Positions 6,648 through 13,844 of a stretch of DNA of 37,382 nt are shown in pieces. The DNA is from Pseudomonadota bacterium. GTDB taxonomy: Bacteria > Desulfobacterota > JAPLJL01. The notes beneath the pieces were generated by a model, which saw only the letters and a program-made list of their open reading frames with translations, had not been told where the DNA came from and did no database searches. The first letter of the stretch is position 1; each line of letters begins with the position of its first letter. The position numbers and the translations under genes are program-made. Location: the NCBI GenBank assembly GCA_026388655.1, contig JAPLJI010000176.1:1-37382 (forward strand), in the 5' to 3' direction.

Positions 6648-7823
6648 TTAGAAGAAGTACATGAATACCGGACCATAGGCTTGAATGGTATTTAGCATCG
6701 TTTGTCCCGGATTCCGAGTGGTCTGGCCTTCGCTACAAGTCTTCGCGTTCGCGTTCGGATTGATATCGTATTGCGGCAACACATCATTTCCACGAATCCT
6801 ATATGGCGACGAGTTGTAATCAAAGTCGTCTATCGACCCGCCCTTTGGATTCACAAAGTCAACATCCGTGATCTCTTGTCCATCGACGTACACAGGATTC
6901 TCCCAGTTAACCGTCTGCCCTGGTTGAATCCAAAACGTGATTTGCTGATTACCGGACCCTCTTCCAGGACCAGGGTTACCAGAACCCTGCACCGGATATG
7001 GCATATTGTTGGTCACGCTTGCCAGGCCAAGTGGATCCTTCGATTTCACCGGATTGTTCACGGCGTAGGAGTAAGTATTAAAAGGTTGTGGATATCTACT
7101 ATATCTTTTTATAGGATCCGGGGTTAAATACCTCCCCAGTTTCGTGCTGTAGTAGCGATTCATGTTGTAATGCAACCCGGTTTCTGCATCGTAGTACTGT
7201 CCGGGGAAACGAAGATTCTGTGAAATAGCGTTAGGCTCCATCGTCAAAGGTTCCTCGCCAAAGGGCCCGTATTGCCAACTCCAGACCACGTTTTGATTCT
7301 GATCCGTCAGCTTGATTGGAGTGCCGAGGTGATCCACATGATAATAATATATTTCTTCGCCCGTGGTCTGTGCTCGGACGCTGGGAGGCTGGGACGCTAG
7401 GAAGCTAAACACAATAAAAACTCCCAGGCAGCCGAGTAAAATTAAAAATGACTTCTTCGTACTTCTAGTAACTCGGAAGAAAATGGCAAATAAGAAAGGA
7501 GAAAGAATAAAAGCGTAACCAATAATCCCTTCCTGCGGGTTCCAAGCGAAGATCGTCCCGCAGCTCCCGCTGACCTGCTGGGAAATGGTCTGAGGCGGAG
7601 CGGTGGATGGCAAAGGAAGACTAATAAACGCCAAAGGTTTTCCATTTAAATAAATATATTCCCTAGTAATATTGCCAGAAGCGTCAGCTTCCGCGATCAA
7701 ATTGCTGAACTGGTCATAGATGGAATAGGTGGTCACGCCGTAGGCAGTTTTCTTCACACGGCGGCCGGAAGCATCATAAGTATATTCACCCACGGGCTGG
7801 CCGTTGACCAACGCCTTCGTCAT
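6648..7823 (-). CDS. Rhs cassette 3: Rhs core plus unrecognised C-terminal domain (next to main Rhs gene)
   Basis: 391 aa. Residues 1-95 are almost identical to cassette 1. The hydrophobic pair is at about 100-117 and 124-142 and is followed by SVRAQ. DHLGTP is at 164-169, RFPGQYYDAETGLHY and GRYLTPDPI follow, and the boundary is PVKSKDPLGL (258-267), a perfect PxxxxDPxGL motif. The last 124 residues start ASVTNNMPYPVQGSGNPGPG, contain FWIQPGQTVNWENPVYVDG and end AYGPVFMYFF. I do not recognise the fold and see no nuclease or protease motif. The ATG overlaps the stop of the main Rhs gene as ATGA, so translational coupling is possible. It supplies the Rhs-core end that the main gene lacks, so the two may be one gene split by a frame shift or recombination. 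Confidence 0.8.
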   Translation of the reverse strand: MTKALVNGQPVGEYTYDASGRRVKKTAYGVTTYSIYDQFSNLIAEADASGNITREYIYLNGKPLAFISLPLPSTAPPQTISQQVSGSCGTIFAWNPQEGIIGYAFILSPFLFAIFFRVTRSTKKSFLILLGCLGVFIVFSFLASQPPSVRAQTTGEEIYYYHVDHLGTPIKLTDQNQNVVWSWQYGPFGEEPLTMEPNAISQNLRFPGQYYDAETGLHYNMNRYYSTKLGRYLTPDPIKRYSRYPQPFNTYSYAVNNPVKSKDPLGLASVTNNMPYPVQGSGNPGPGRGSGNQQITFWIQPGQTVNWENPVYVDGQEITDVDFVNPKGGSIDDFDYNSSPYRIRGNDVLPQYDINPNANAKTCSEGQTTRNPGQTMLNTIQAYGPVFMYFF

Positions 7824-10800
7824 CCGATTCTGTGAATCGGCACTTTGCCAACAAACTCACCGGCGGTGACCTGAGGAGGGGGCGGGGGAGGGGGACACGG
7901 TTTTCCATGTTCAGGCTTATAGAAACGCCCAGACGGGAGCCTGCAGAGAGGCTCCCCTACATTTGAAGACCCAGACTTAAAAGAGGGAGAAGAAAGCTTA
8001 AGGGCATAAAGTTTGATCTCGATCAGCATTTTGAGATATTTGAGCTGAATCAGAATATCTTCGGGAATCTTATGATGCCATTTGTGGCAGAAGCCATCAA
8101 CCCGATCATGAATATCCGTCCAACCATTTTCATCCAGATCTTCGAAATTATCGGGGACGCTAGGAACGACTCCGACGATTCGTTGCCAATCGGTGGGAAC
8201 CCGCTCACCCTCACCCCTGCCCTCTCCCCTCAAGGGAGAGGGATAAACCCCTGGATTCCCGCTTCCGCGGGAATGACGACCAGGATGGGGAGAGGGAGTA
8301 TTTTTGAAAGAGGGAAAAGAAGGGGAGAAAGCAGGGCTAAAGCCCTGCCCTACATTTTTATGTAAACCAGAAGAACCAGACGAGCCGGGAGAACCACCGG
8401 AATTTGCCGGAGGATCTAAAACCTCTCGGAGGCGGTTGGTGCCGTCGTAGTAGCTGTAGTCGTAGTTCTTGCCGTCGTCTACTTCGGAGATCCGGTTGCC
8501 GGCCAAGTCATAACCAAAATCCAGATCCCCAAGATAAGTACCATCCGCGGAAATCAAGCGATTTAAGGGATCATAACCAAACTGATCGGTTTGCGCAGTA
8601 TTCCCTTGATTCAAATCTTCAAAGGAATCGTATTGATCAAAACCGATAATATTATCCACCGGATCATAACTATAGAATCGTGCCGCCGTTACCTGGGCCA
8701 ACTCTTCACCAGCAAAGGCCCCCACCACAAAAAACCAGGGGTTATAACGGGCGTTGAACCACATCACATATTCCAATCCATTCCCATAAACAAAATGCGT
8801 GGCCTTTCCGGAAAGAAGATTGCCGTCATAGGTAAAATTACTGGCTAAGGTAGTGGAACTGCCATTTAAAGTGGCGTTTACCCCCGAAACCAAACCCGAG
8901 TCATACTGATAATTCACCACCCGGCCGGAGGGGTAGGTAATCGAGCTTACGTTGCCGTTGGCGTCATAAGAATAGCTAAGGGCAAAGGGCAAAGAGCCAA
9001 GGGTCTTATTTTCGTGGGCCAGATTGCCGCGCTGGTCATACGCGTAGCTGGAGGAACCGGATTCATCGGTAACCGTGGAAAGGCGGCCGAGGCCATTAAC
9101 ACCTTGATCGTAGGCGTAGGTCACATCAACGCTGGAAGGCTGGGAAGCTGGAAGGCTGGAAAGCTCAACCAAACGATTAAGAACATCATATGAATAGGTT
9201 GTTTCCTGGCTGTTGGCGTCGAATTTGGCGATCAGATTTCCGGCTTCGTCATATTGGAAGCGGGCTAAACCGGAATCGGGGGAATTGATCTGAACCAATC
9301 TGCCCATGTCGTCATATGAGTAATTAGTCAGGAGTGAGGAGTCGGGAGCGCGGTATGAAGTGACAGAAATGAGATTGTCGTGAGAATCGTACTGGTAAAA
9401 CGCTAGAACGCTGGAAGGCTGGGACGCCGGGACGCCAGAAACCTGAACGAGACGATTTAAAGCATCGTATTCATATGTATTTGCATTACCATTATCATCG
9501 GTAACTGAGGTCCGGTTGCCGTTGGGATCGTAGGCAAATTGGGTATAAGTACCCCAATCGTTATTATAAATACGAAACAAGCGATTATTTTCATCGAAAT
9601 CACGGTCATTAATTCCATCAAGTATCTGATTGCCAAACCAATCATAATCATATTCCACCCACTGGGTTCCGTGGGCGATCCCGAGCAAATGATGGGTATC
9701 ATCCTCATACTGATAATCAATAGTTTCGCCGTTAGGCTGGGTTACCCGTTTGATCGAGCCCAAACCATCCAGGGCATATTGAGTAACCAGGTCGTCTTCT
9801 CCCGAAGGCCCTGCTTCTTTCTGGGTGCTTGAAATCAAGCGGCCCCGGAAATCATATCCGTTCAGAGTCACCCGCCCGTTCGGGTCGGTGATTTTGGTGG
9901 GATTGCCGAAAAGTTTGTAATCATCATATCGGGTAATCCCGCCGGTGGGATCGGCCACGGTTTTCAAACGACCCCGGTTATACCCCTGATCGGGAGAATC
10001 CGAGTAATAAGCAAAGCTGGTGACGTCGGCGACATCCGTCCGGGGGCCGTCAATCGAGACCAACCTCTTGACGCCCGTTCCCATCGACGCATTGGAAGCC
10101 ACGTCCACCCGCCCTTCGGCCGGATCAACATAAGTCAACGGACCGAATTTGCCGTCGCCCACGCCGGGGAAATATTCAATCCCATAATACGATGCCGAGG
10201 CGACGATATCCAAAGCACCGTCGCCGTTAAAATCCATTGTCGCGCCATATCCAATCCCATAATCGCCGGAGGACCCTTCACTATAAGGGTTGGTATCATA
10301 ACCGTATTCGTAACTCCAAGGATCCGCGCAACTAAGACCGATTAAATTAAAATTACCGTTACCATCTCCTAAAAATAAATAAGATTGACCAGCATCATTA
10401 TCGTGAGTCTGGCCGGCCAGCACATCCGTATTGCCATCCCCGTTAAAATCACCCGCGATTACAGCCACGATTTCATGATATCCTCCAAAAGCCGGGCAAC
10501 CGGGTATGCCGGCGCATGAATAAGTGGGGAAATTACCCGCGCCGTCACCGAACATAACGCAAAAAAACCCGCCATAATAACCCAACACCAGATCCAGATA
10601 TTCATCATTATTAAAATAGCCCGATTTTAATTGGGTTGGGACATAACTGGGATTAGGGGGCGAGAAAAATCCCTTCTCTAAGAACTGGATTTCACCGTTT
10701 ATCACACCCAGATTCTCCAGAATGACGATCTGCGGACCGAAAGCGGAGGTCTTAATGGCTATATCCGGAAGATGATTCGGGTCATTGATAAAATCTCCGA

Positions 10801-13561
10801 AATCCCCGGCCGCACCCGTGGCTCCCCAATAATAATCGTTGCTCATAGAAAAACCGGAGGCGATAATCTTCGTAGTAAAATTCAGATTTCCATCGTTTTG
10901 AAGAAGATAAACCTCACTTGTCCCCGTAAGCGCGATATCGAAATTTCCATCCTGGTTATAATCCGCCACCATAGGATAAGGAATCGGGATTCCAAGATTA
11001 GCTACCCATAGTTTGCTGCCGAAGTTTCCGTCGAGCAAATACGGTATCAACCATATGTCACCGTTCAAATCGGATAAAACAATGTTATTCGATTGAAGGT
11101 TTGTCTCACTGCTTTCATAGAAATAACGCGTAACGTAAGTGTAATGGTCGATTTGTCCGGAAGAATTATAAGTAAAACCCTTTTCGATCATTTTGTGGAG
11201 ATAATTTGTCGGCGTCTGATTAAAATCGGTCGGATTGTCGGTTGGATAAGGATCAACAGCCGAGGAGGGGTCGTCATAATCGTAAATGGTGATCTTCTTC
11301 GTTCCGGAAAGACCGAGAACGCTATCCTTAATTATGTAAAGCGGGGTATTCAAAACCGGGTGATAGGCAGAAAAGGTTTCATGACCCAGGGCGTCAATAA
11401 TTTTTCCAGGATTCCCACGGTCATCATAATCCTGGTAATGTGTCTCGTTGCCGTTTTTATCGGTAAATTTTGTCCGATTGAGATTGTTTTCTGAAGAATC
11501 CCATTCGGAGGCACTGCTCCCGCCGCAGCCGCAATCCCCTTCTATCCAAGTCGAAACTCCATACTCGTTATAGTGAACTTTATAAGGCTCTTTTCCTCCT
11601 ACATCCTGAACATAAGCTTGAATTTGTGTATATTGCGACTCCGGATAATAATTAAATCGTAATATTTCCCACCCTCTGCGTAAGCTCTCAACTCTATCCA
11701 AACTATCATAACCTATACTTTGGTAACTCAAAATACTCCCTGAAGAATCTTCTTCGGAAATTCCGGTCAGATTGTGAATATCACCGTAGTAATCATCATA
11801 GAAATAATTAATAAAAGAATTGTCGGGATATGCCACATGTATTAGATTATTCGCTTCATCATACTGGTAAGTGACCAAAACTTCATCGTCAGGTCCAACA
11901 ATCTCGGATATTTTTCCGTTTAAATAGCTCAATTGCACTGCAATATTACCTGACCTTATTTTTGAAATTTGACTTTCCGAGTTATAATCAAATTCCAGGA
12001 TTCCTCCCGCCGGGTTCGTAATTTTATTTAATTTTCCCAAGTCATTGAAAAAATATATCTGCCCATCCGGATTTATCAGACTCCATTCTGTTTGAATTCG
12101 GTTTAGTTTATAATTTAAACCTCTCGGAGGAAAATACCCGCCTTGACCATCGGGGGTGAAATAAAGTCCCTTGCCTCCGCCAAGCAATACTTTAATACTT
12201 TCGTCAGGGAGATTAATTAAAAAAATGTTGTAGCTATATGTCCAGCCGAATCCGATTGGACCATCATAAATCTTTTGGGAATTATAAAACCTGGAGAAAT
12301 TTATATCCATCAAGTCACTCTTAATAAAGAAATCCTGCAATGGATGTGTATAATAATTTCCTGTAACAATATTTACAGGATCTTCTCCTTGGCCTATTCC
12401 ACAGTCTTTTATGTTTTGGTCCTGTTGATCATCCGTATCATTGCAGCCTTCATCAATAAAATTGTTACAATTGTCATCAACTCCATTACATGCTTCGGTA
12501 ATATTTATGTCGTCAACAATGCCATTACAATTATCATCCACATTATTGCATAATTCGGGCAGGGGCGTCTGCTCGCCTTCGCATGGATCATACTCTCGAC
12601 AAACATTCTTCGTTCCACCATGGCATATTCCAGTATTTTCAGTGCCAGAAGGACCATCATAACAATTAACAAGATCTATAATCCCATCGCAGTTATTATC
12701 AATACCATCACATTGTTCCGCAGCCCCAGGATGTGCACTTGAATTGTAATCATTACAATCACCTTCACATGGGGACCATCCATCGCAATCATAATCATAG
12801 GTATTGCTGCCGCAACCATCCGCGTAAAATACGTAATTATCAGTGTAACAATGATAATTACCAAATACTTCACCGTCAGCCAAGCTTAAACTAAAATTGA
12901 ATTCATCCCATTTTTCTTCCCCATTGGAATCATGATATTTTGTTTTAATAACGAATTCCAACGTAGCACTGCCTCCCGTTGCCTGCACGGTAGGGATAAA
13001 GAAAGGTAGATAATAGTTGCCATATCCCGGTGAATACCATCTGAGAAAAGAACCACCCTCACCCGGCTCCAGCAAATGATCGGATAATTCCGAGTAAGGA
13101 TCATAAAACCAAATACGATAATATGCTGGCTTAAAATGTATTGAATAAATCCATACGCTTCCTAAACTAGAAGGAGAGTTCGTGATTGAAACATAATGAG
13201 ATCCATCTTCTGAATACAATGGATTACACGAACAAATCGAACTACTATTTAACATTACATCTTTAACGTTCATATTAAAATCACTTCCAGCCTGGACAAG
13301 CTCGGAACCTGCCTCGACTAATTTCGTCTGCACGGGACCGGATGCCAAACTCTCGGCAAACAAATGAGAAGAGAAAAAAACATAAATGAGAAACAAGCAC
13401 CCTAATCCGCCGAATACTCTTCGGACAGAGCGAGCAATGAATAAAAAACCGCTGGAAGGTAAAATATTTCGATCTGCAGCAAATGAATGCCCCATCAGAA
13501 GAGATTTTCTGATGAAAGAAGACCTAAAAGGGCTTTTCCAAAAAGCTTTTTCCGGTTTCAT
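7820..13561 (-). CDS. Main Rhs-family protein with MopE-like, FG-GAP/VCBS and YD repeats
   Basis: About 1,913 aa from the ATG at 13561 (AAGGGGG five bases upstream; a GTG lies at 13567). The order is: a long basic N-terminus, a signal/anchor helix near 50-70 (VFGGLGCLFLIYVFFSSHLF), and Cys/Asp-rich MopE-like repeats at about 256-382 (DNNCDGIID, DDNCNGIVD, DDNCNNFID). An Rhs N-terminal domain at about 400-560 follows (NIVTGNYYTHPLQDFF, RFYNSQKIYDGPIGFGWTYS), then YD repeats to about 820. An FG-GAP/VCBS block lies at about 826-1156 (DYNQDGNFDIAL, DFNGDGNTDVLAG, DFNGDGALDIVAS), then YD repeats again to about 1711. The tail (about 1720-1915) includes translated genomic repeats, a calcium-binding-like DLDENGWTDIHD and a proline run. 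There is no Rhs-core end in frame; the next gene supplies it. Likely a large secreted shell protein delivering a C-terminal toxin, or a surface polysaccharide-binding protein. Confidence 0.85.
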   Translation of the reverse strand: MKPEKAFWKSPFRSSFIRKSLLMGHSFAADRNILPSSGFLFIARSVRRVFGGLGCLFLIYVFFSSHLFAESLASGPVQTKLVEAGSELVQAGSDFNMNVKDVMLNSSSICSCNPLYSEDGSHYVSITNSPSSLGSVWIYSIHFKPAYYRIWFYDPYSELSDHLLEPGEGGSFLRWYSPGYGNYYLPFFIPTVQATGGSATLEFVIKTKYHDSNGEEKWDEFNFSLSLADGEVFGNYHCYTDNYVFYADGCGSNTYDYDCDGWSPCEGDCNDYNSSAHPGAAEQCDGIDNNCDGIIDLVNCYDGPSGTENTGICHGGTKNVCREYDPCEGEQTPLPELCNNVDDNCNGIVDDINITEACNGVDDNCNNFIDEGCNDTDDQQDQNIKDCGIGQGEDPVNIVTGNYYTHPLQDFFIKSDLMDINFSRFYNSQKIYDGPIGFGWTYSYNIFLINLPDESIKVLLGGGKGLYFTPDGQGGYFPPRGLNYKLNRIQTEWSLINPDGQIYFFNDLGKLNKITNPAGGILEFDYNSESQISKIRSGNIAVQLSYLNGKISEIVGPDDEVLVTYQYDEANNLIHVAYPDNSFINYFYDDYYGDIHNLTGISEEDSSGSILSYQSIGYDSLDRVESLRRGWEILRFNYYPESQYTQIQAYVQDVGGKEPYKVHYNEYGVSTWIEGDCGCGGSSASEWDSSENNLNRTKFTDKNGNETHYQDYDDRGNPGKIIDALGHETFSAYHPVLNTPLYIIKDSVLGLSGTKKITIYDYDDPSSAVDPYPTDNPTDFNQTPTNYLHKMIEKGFTYNSSGQIDHYTYVTRYFYESSETNLQSNNIVLSDLNGDIWLIPYLLDGNFGSKLWVANLGIPIPYPMVADYNQDGNFDIALTGTSEVYLLQNDGNLNFTTKIIASGFSMSNDYYWGATGAAGDFGDFINDPNHLPDIAIKTSAFGPQIVILENLGVINGEIQFLEKGFFSPPNPSYVPTQLKSGYFNNDEYLDLVLGYYGGFFCVMFGDGAGNFPTYSCAGIPGCPAFGGYHEIVAVIAGDFNGDGNTDVLAGQTHDNDAGQSYLFLGDGNGNFNLIGLSCADPWSYEYGYDTNPYSEGSSGDYGIGYGATMDFNGDGALDIVASASYYGIEYFPGVGDGKFGPLTYVDPAEGRVDVASNASMGTGVKRLVSIDGPRTDVADVTSFAYYSDSPDQGYNRGRLKTVADPTGGITRYDDYKLFGNPTKITDPNGRVTLNGYDFRGRLISSTQKEAGPSGEDDLVTQYALDGLGSIKRVTQPNGETIDYQYEDDTHHLLGIAHGTQWVEYDYDWFGNQILDGINDRDFDENNRLFRIYNNDWGTYTQFAYDPNGNRTSVTDDNGNANTYEYDALNRLVQVSGVPASQPSSVLAFYQYDSHDNLISVTSYRAPDSSLLTNYSYDDMGRLVQINSPDSGLARFQYDEAGNLIAKFDANSQETTYSYDVLNRLVELSSLPASQPSSVDVTYAYDQGVNGLGRLSTVTDESGSSSYAYDQRGNLAHENKTLGSLPFALSYSYDANGNVSSITYPSGRVVNYQYDSGLVSGVNATLNGSSTTLASNFTYDGNLLSGKATHFVYGNGLEYVMWFNARYNPWFFVVGAFAGEELAQVTAARFYSYDPVDNIIGFDQYDSFEDLNQGNTAQTDQFGYDPLNRLISADGTYLGDLDFGYDLAGNRISEVDDGKNYDYSYYDGTNRLREVLDPPANSGGSPGSSGSSGLHKNVGQGFSPAFSPSFPSFKNTPSPHPGRHSRGSGNPGVYPSPLRGEGRGEGERVPTDWQRIVGVVPSVPDNFEDLDENGWTDIHDRVDGFCHKWHHKIPEDILIQLKYLKMLIEIKLYALKLSSPSFKSGSSNVGEPLCRLPSGRFYKPEHGKPCPPPPPPPQVTAGEFVGKVPIHRIG
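7825..7841. repeat. Inverted repeat at main Rhs / cassette 3 junction
   Basis: CCGATTC-TGT-GAATCGG, a perfect 7-bp inverted repeat directly beside the ATGA overlap. Sequence shared with cassette 1 starts here, and the main gene reads the shared bases in another frame (HRIG then stop, instead of SQNRMTKAL). Confidence 0.6.
7935..7960. repeat. Palindromic GGGAGCC...GGCTCCC(CTAC) repeat inside main Rhs gene
   Basis: gggagcc and ggctccc arms flank a short loop, ending in ctac. The same palindrome type occurs between genes at 17397-17422. Here it is translated as part of NVGEPLCRLPSG in the Rhs tail. Confidence 0.7.
8203..8242. repeat. CCTCACCC / CCCTCTCCCCTCAAGGGAGAGGG palindromic repeat inside main Rhs gene
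   Basis: The hairpin ccctctcccctc-aagggagaggg preceded by ctcaccctcacccc is of the same class as 1773-2033. It is read in frame as PLRGEGRGEGERV. Confidence 0.7.
8251..8277. repeat. Palindromic GATTCCCGC-GCGGGAAT repeat inside main Rhs gene
   Basis: A 27-base unit starting ctggattcccgc and ending gcgggaatgac. It is identical base for base with the intergenic copy at 17466-17492 and related to 13784-13811. It is translated in frame as RHSRGSGNPGV. Confidence 0.85.
8331..8354. repeat. GCAGGGCTAAAGCCCTGC palindrome inside main Rhs gene
   Basis: A perfect inverted repeat gcagggct-aa-agccctgc followed by cctaca. It is translated in frame as NVGQGFSPA. It is one of four different palindromes stacked in the Rhs C-terminal tail. 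Confidence 0.75.
9131..9165. repeat. GCTGGAAGGCTGG low-complexity repeat within YD repeats
   Basis: A tandem-like gctggaaggctgggaagctgg stretch. Related stretches lie at 9402-9438, 7378-7405 and 3697-3730, all in Rhs genes. In the main gene both copies are read in the same frame and give (V/L)PASQPSSV. Confidence 0.6.
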
Positions 13562-13567
13562 CCCCAC

Positions 13568-13844
13568 CCCCTTGGTAAGAAATTTTTCGGAATTTAGATA
13601 ATTTTTTTACACCAGAAGGTATTTAATGTCAAGAAATATTTTATGGCATTTGCATGAAATTTTTATAGTGACTTCAACATATCAATATGACTGAAAAATT
13701 TAGCAATAAAGGTAAAAATTTGGCTATTTAAATATCGGGAATTCTTGAAGATCTTTTTTCAGGAGAATAACGGAAAAATGATTCTGGATTCCGGGTCAAG
13801 CCCGGAATGACATAAAAAAGTGAAGGAAATTATTATGAAGTACG
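13568..13844. other. Rhs upstream region with an interspersed palindrome
   Basis: An AT-rich region of about 275 bases between the TRAP DctM gene end and the Rhs start. It should hold the Rhs promoter. A palindrome (ctggattccggg...cccggaatgac) at 13784-13811 belongs to the same repeat class as 8251-8277 and may also act as a hairpin upstream of the Rhs transcript. I see no other structure. Confidence 0.45.
13784..13811. repeat. GATTCCGGG-CCCGGAAT interspersed palindrome
   Basis: attccggg and cccggaat arms around tcaag, with the same ctgga/atgac borders as the copies at 8251 and 17466 but a different stem. Confidence 0.7.

Noticed and set aside
7820-13567. Main Rhs protein as a TcB/TcC-type insecticidal toxin subunit
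   Set aside because: FG-GAP repeats suggested it, but the N-terminal SpvB domain and the TcB order are absent and the FG-GAP block is in the middle.
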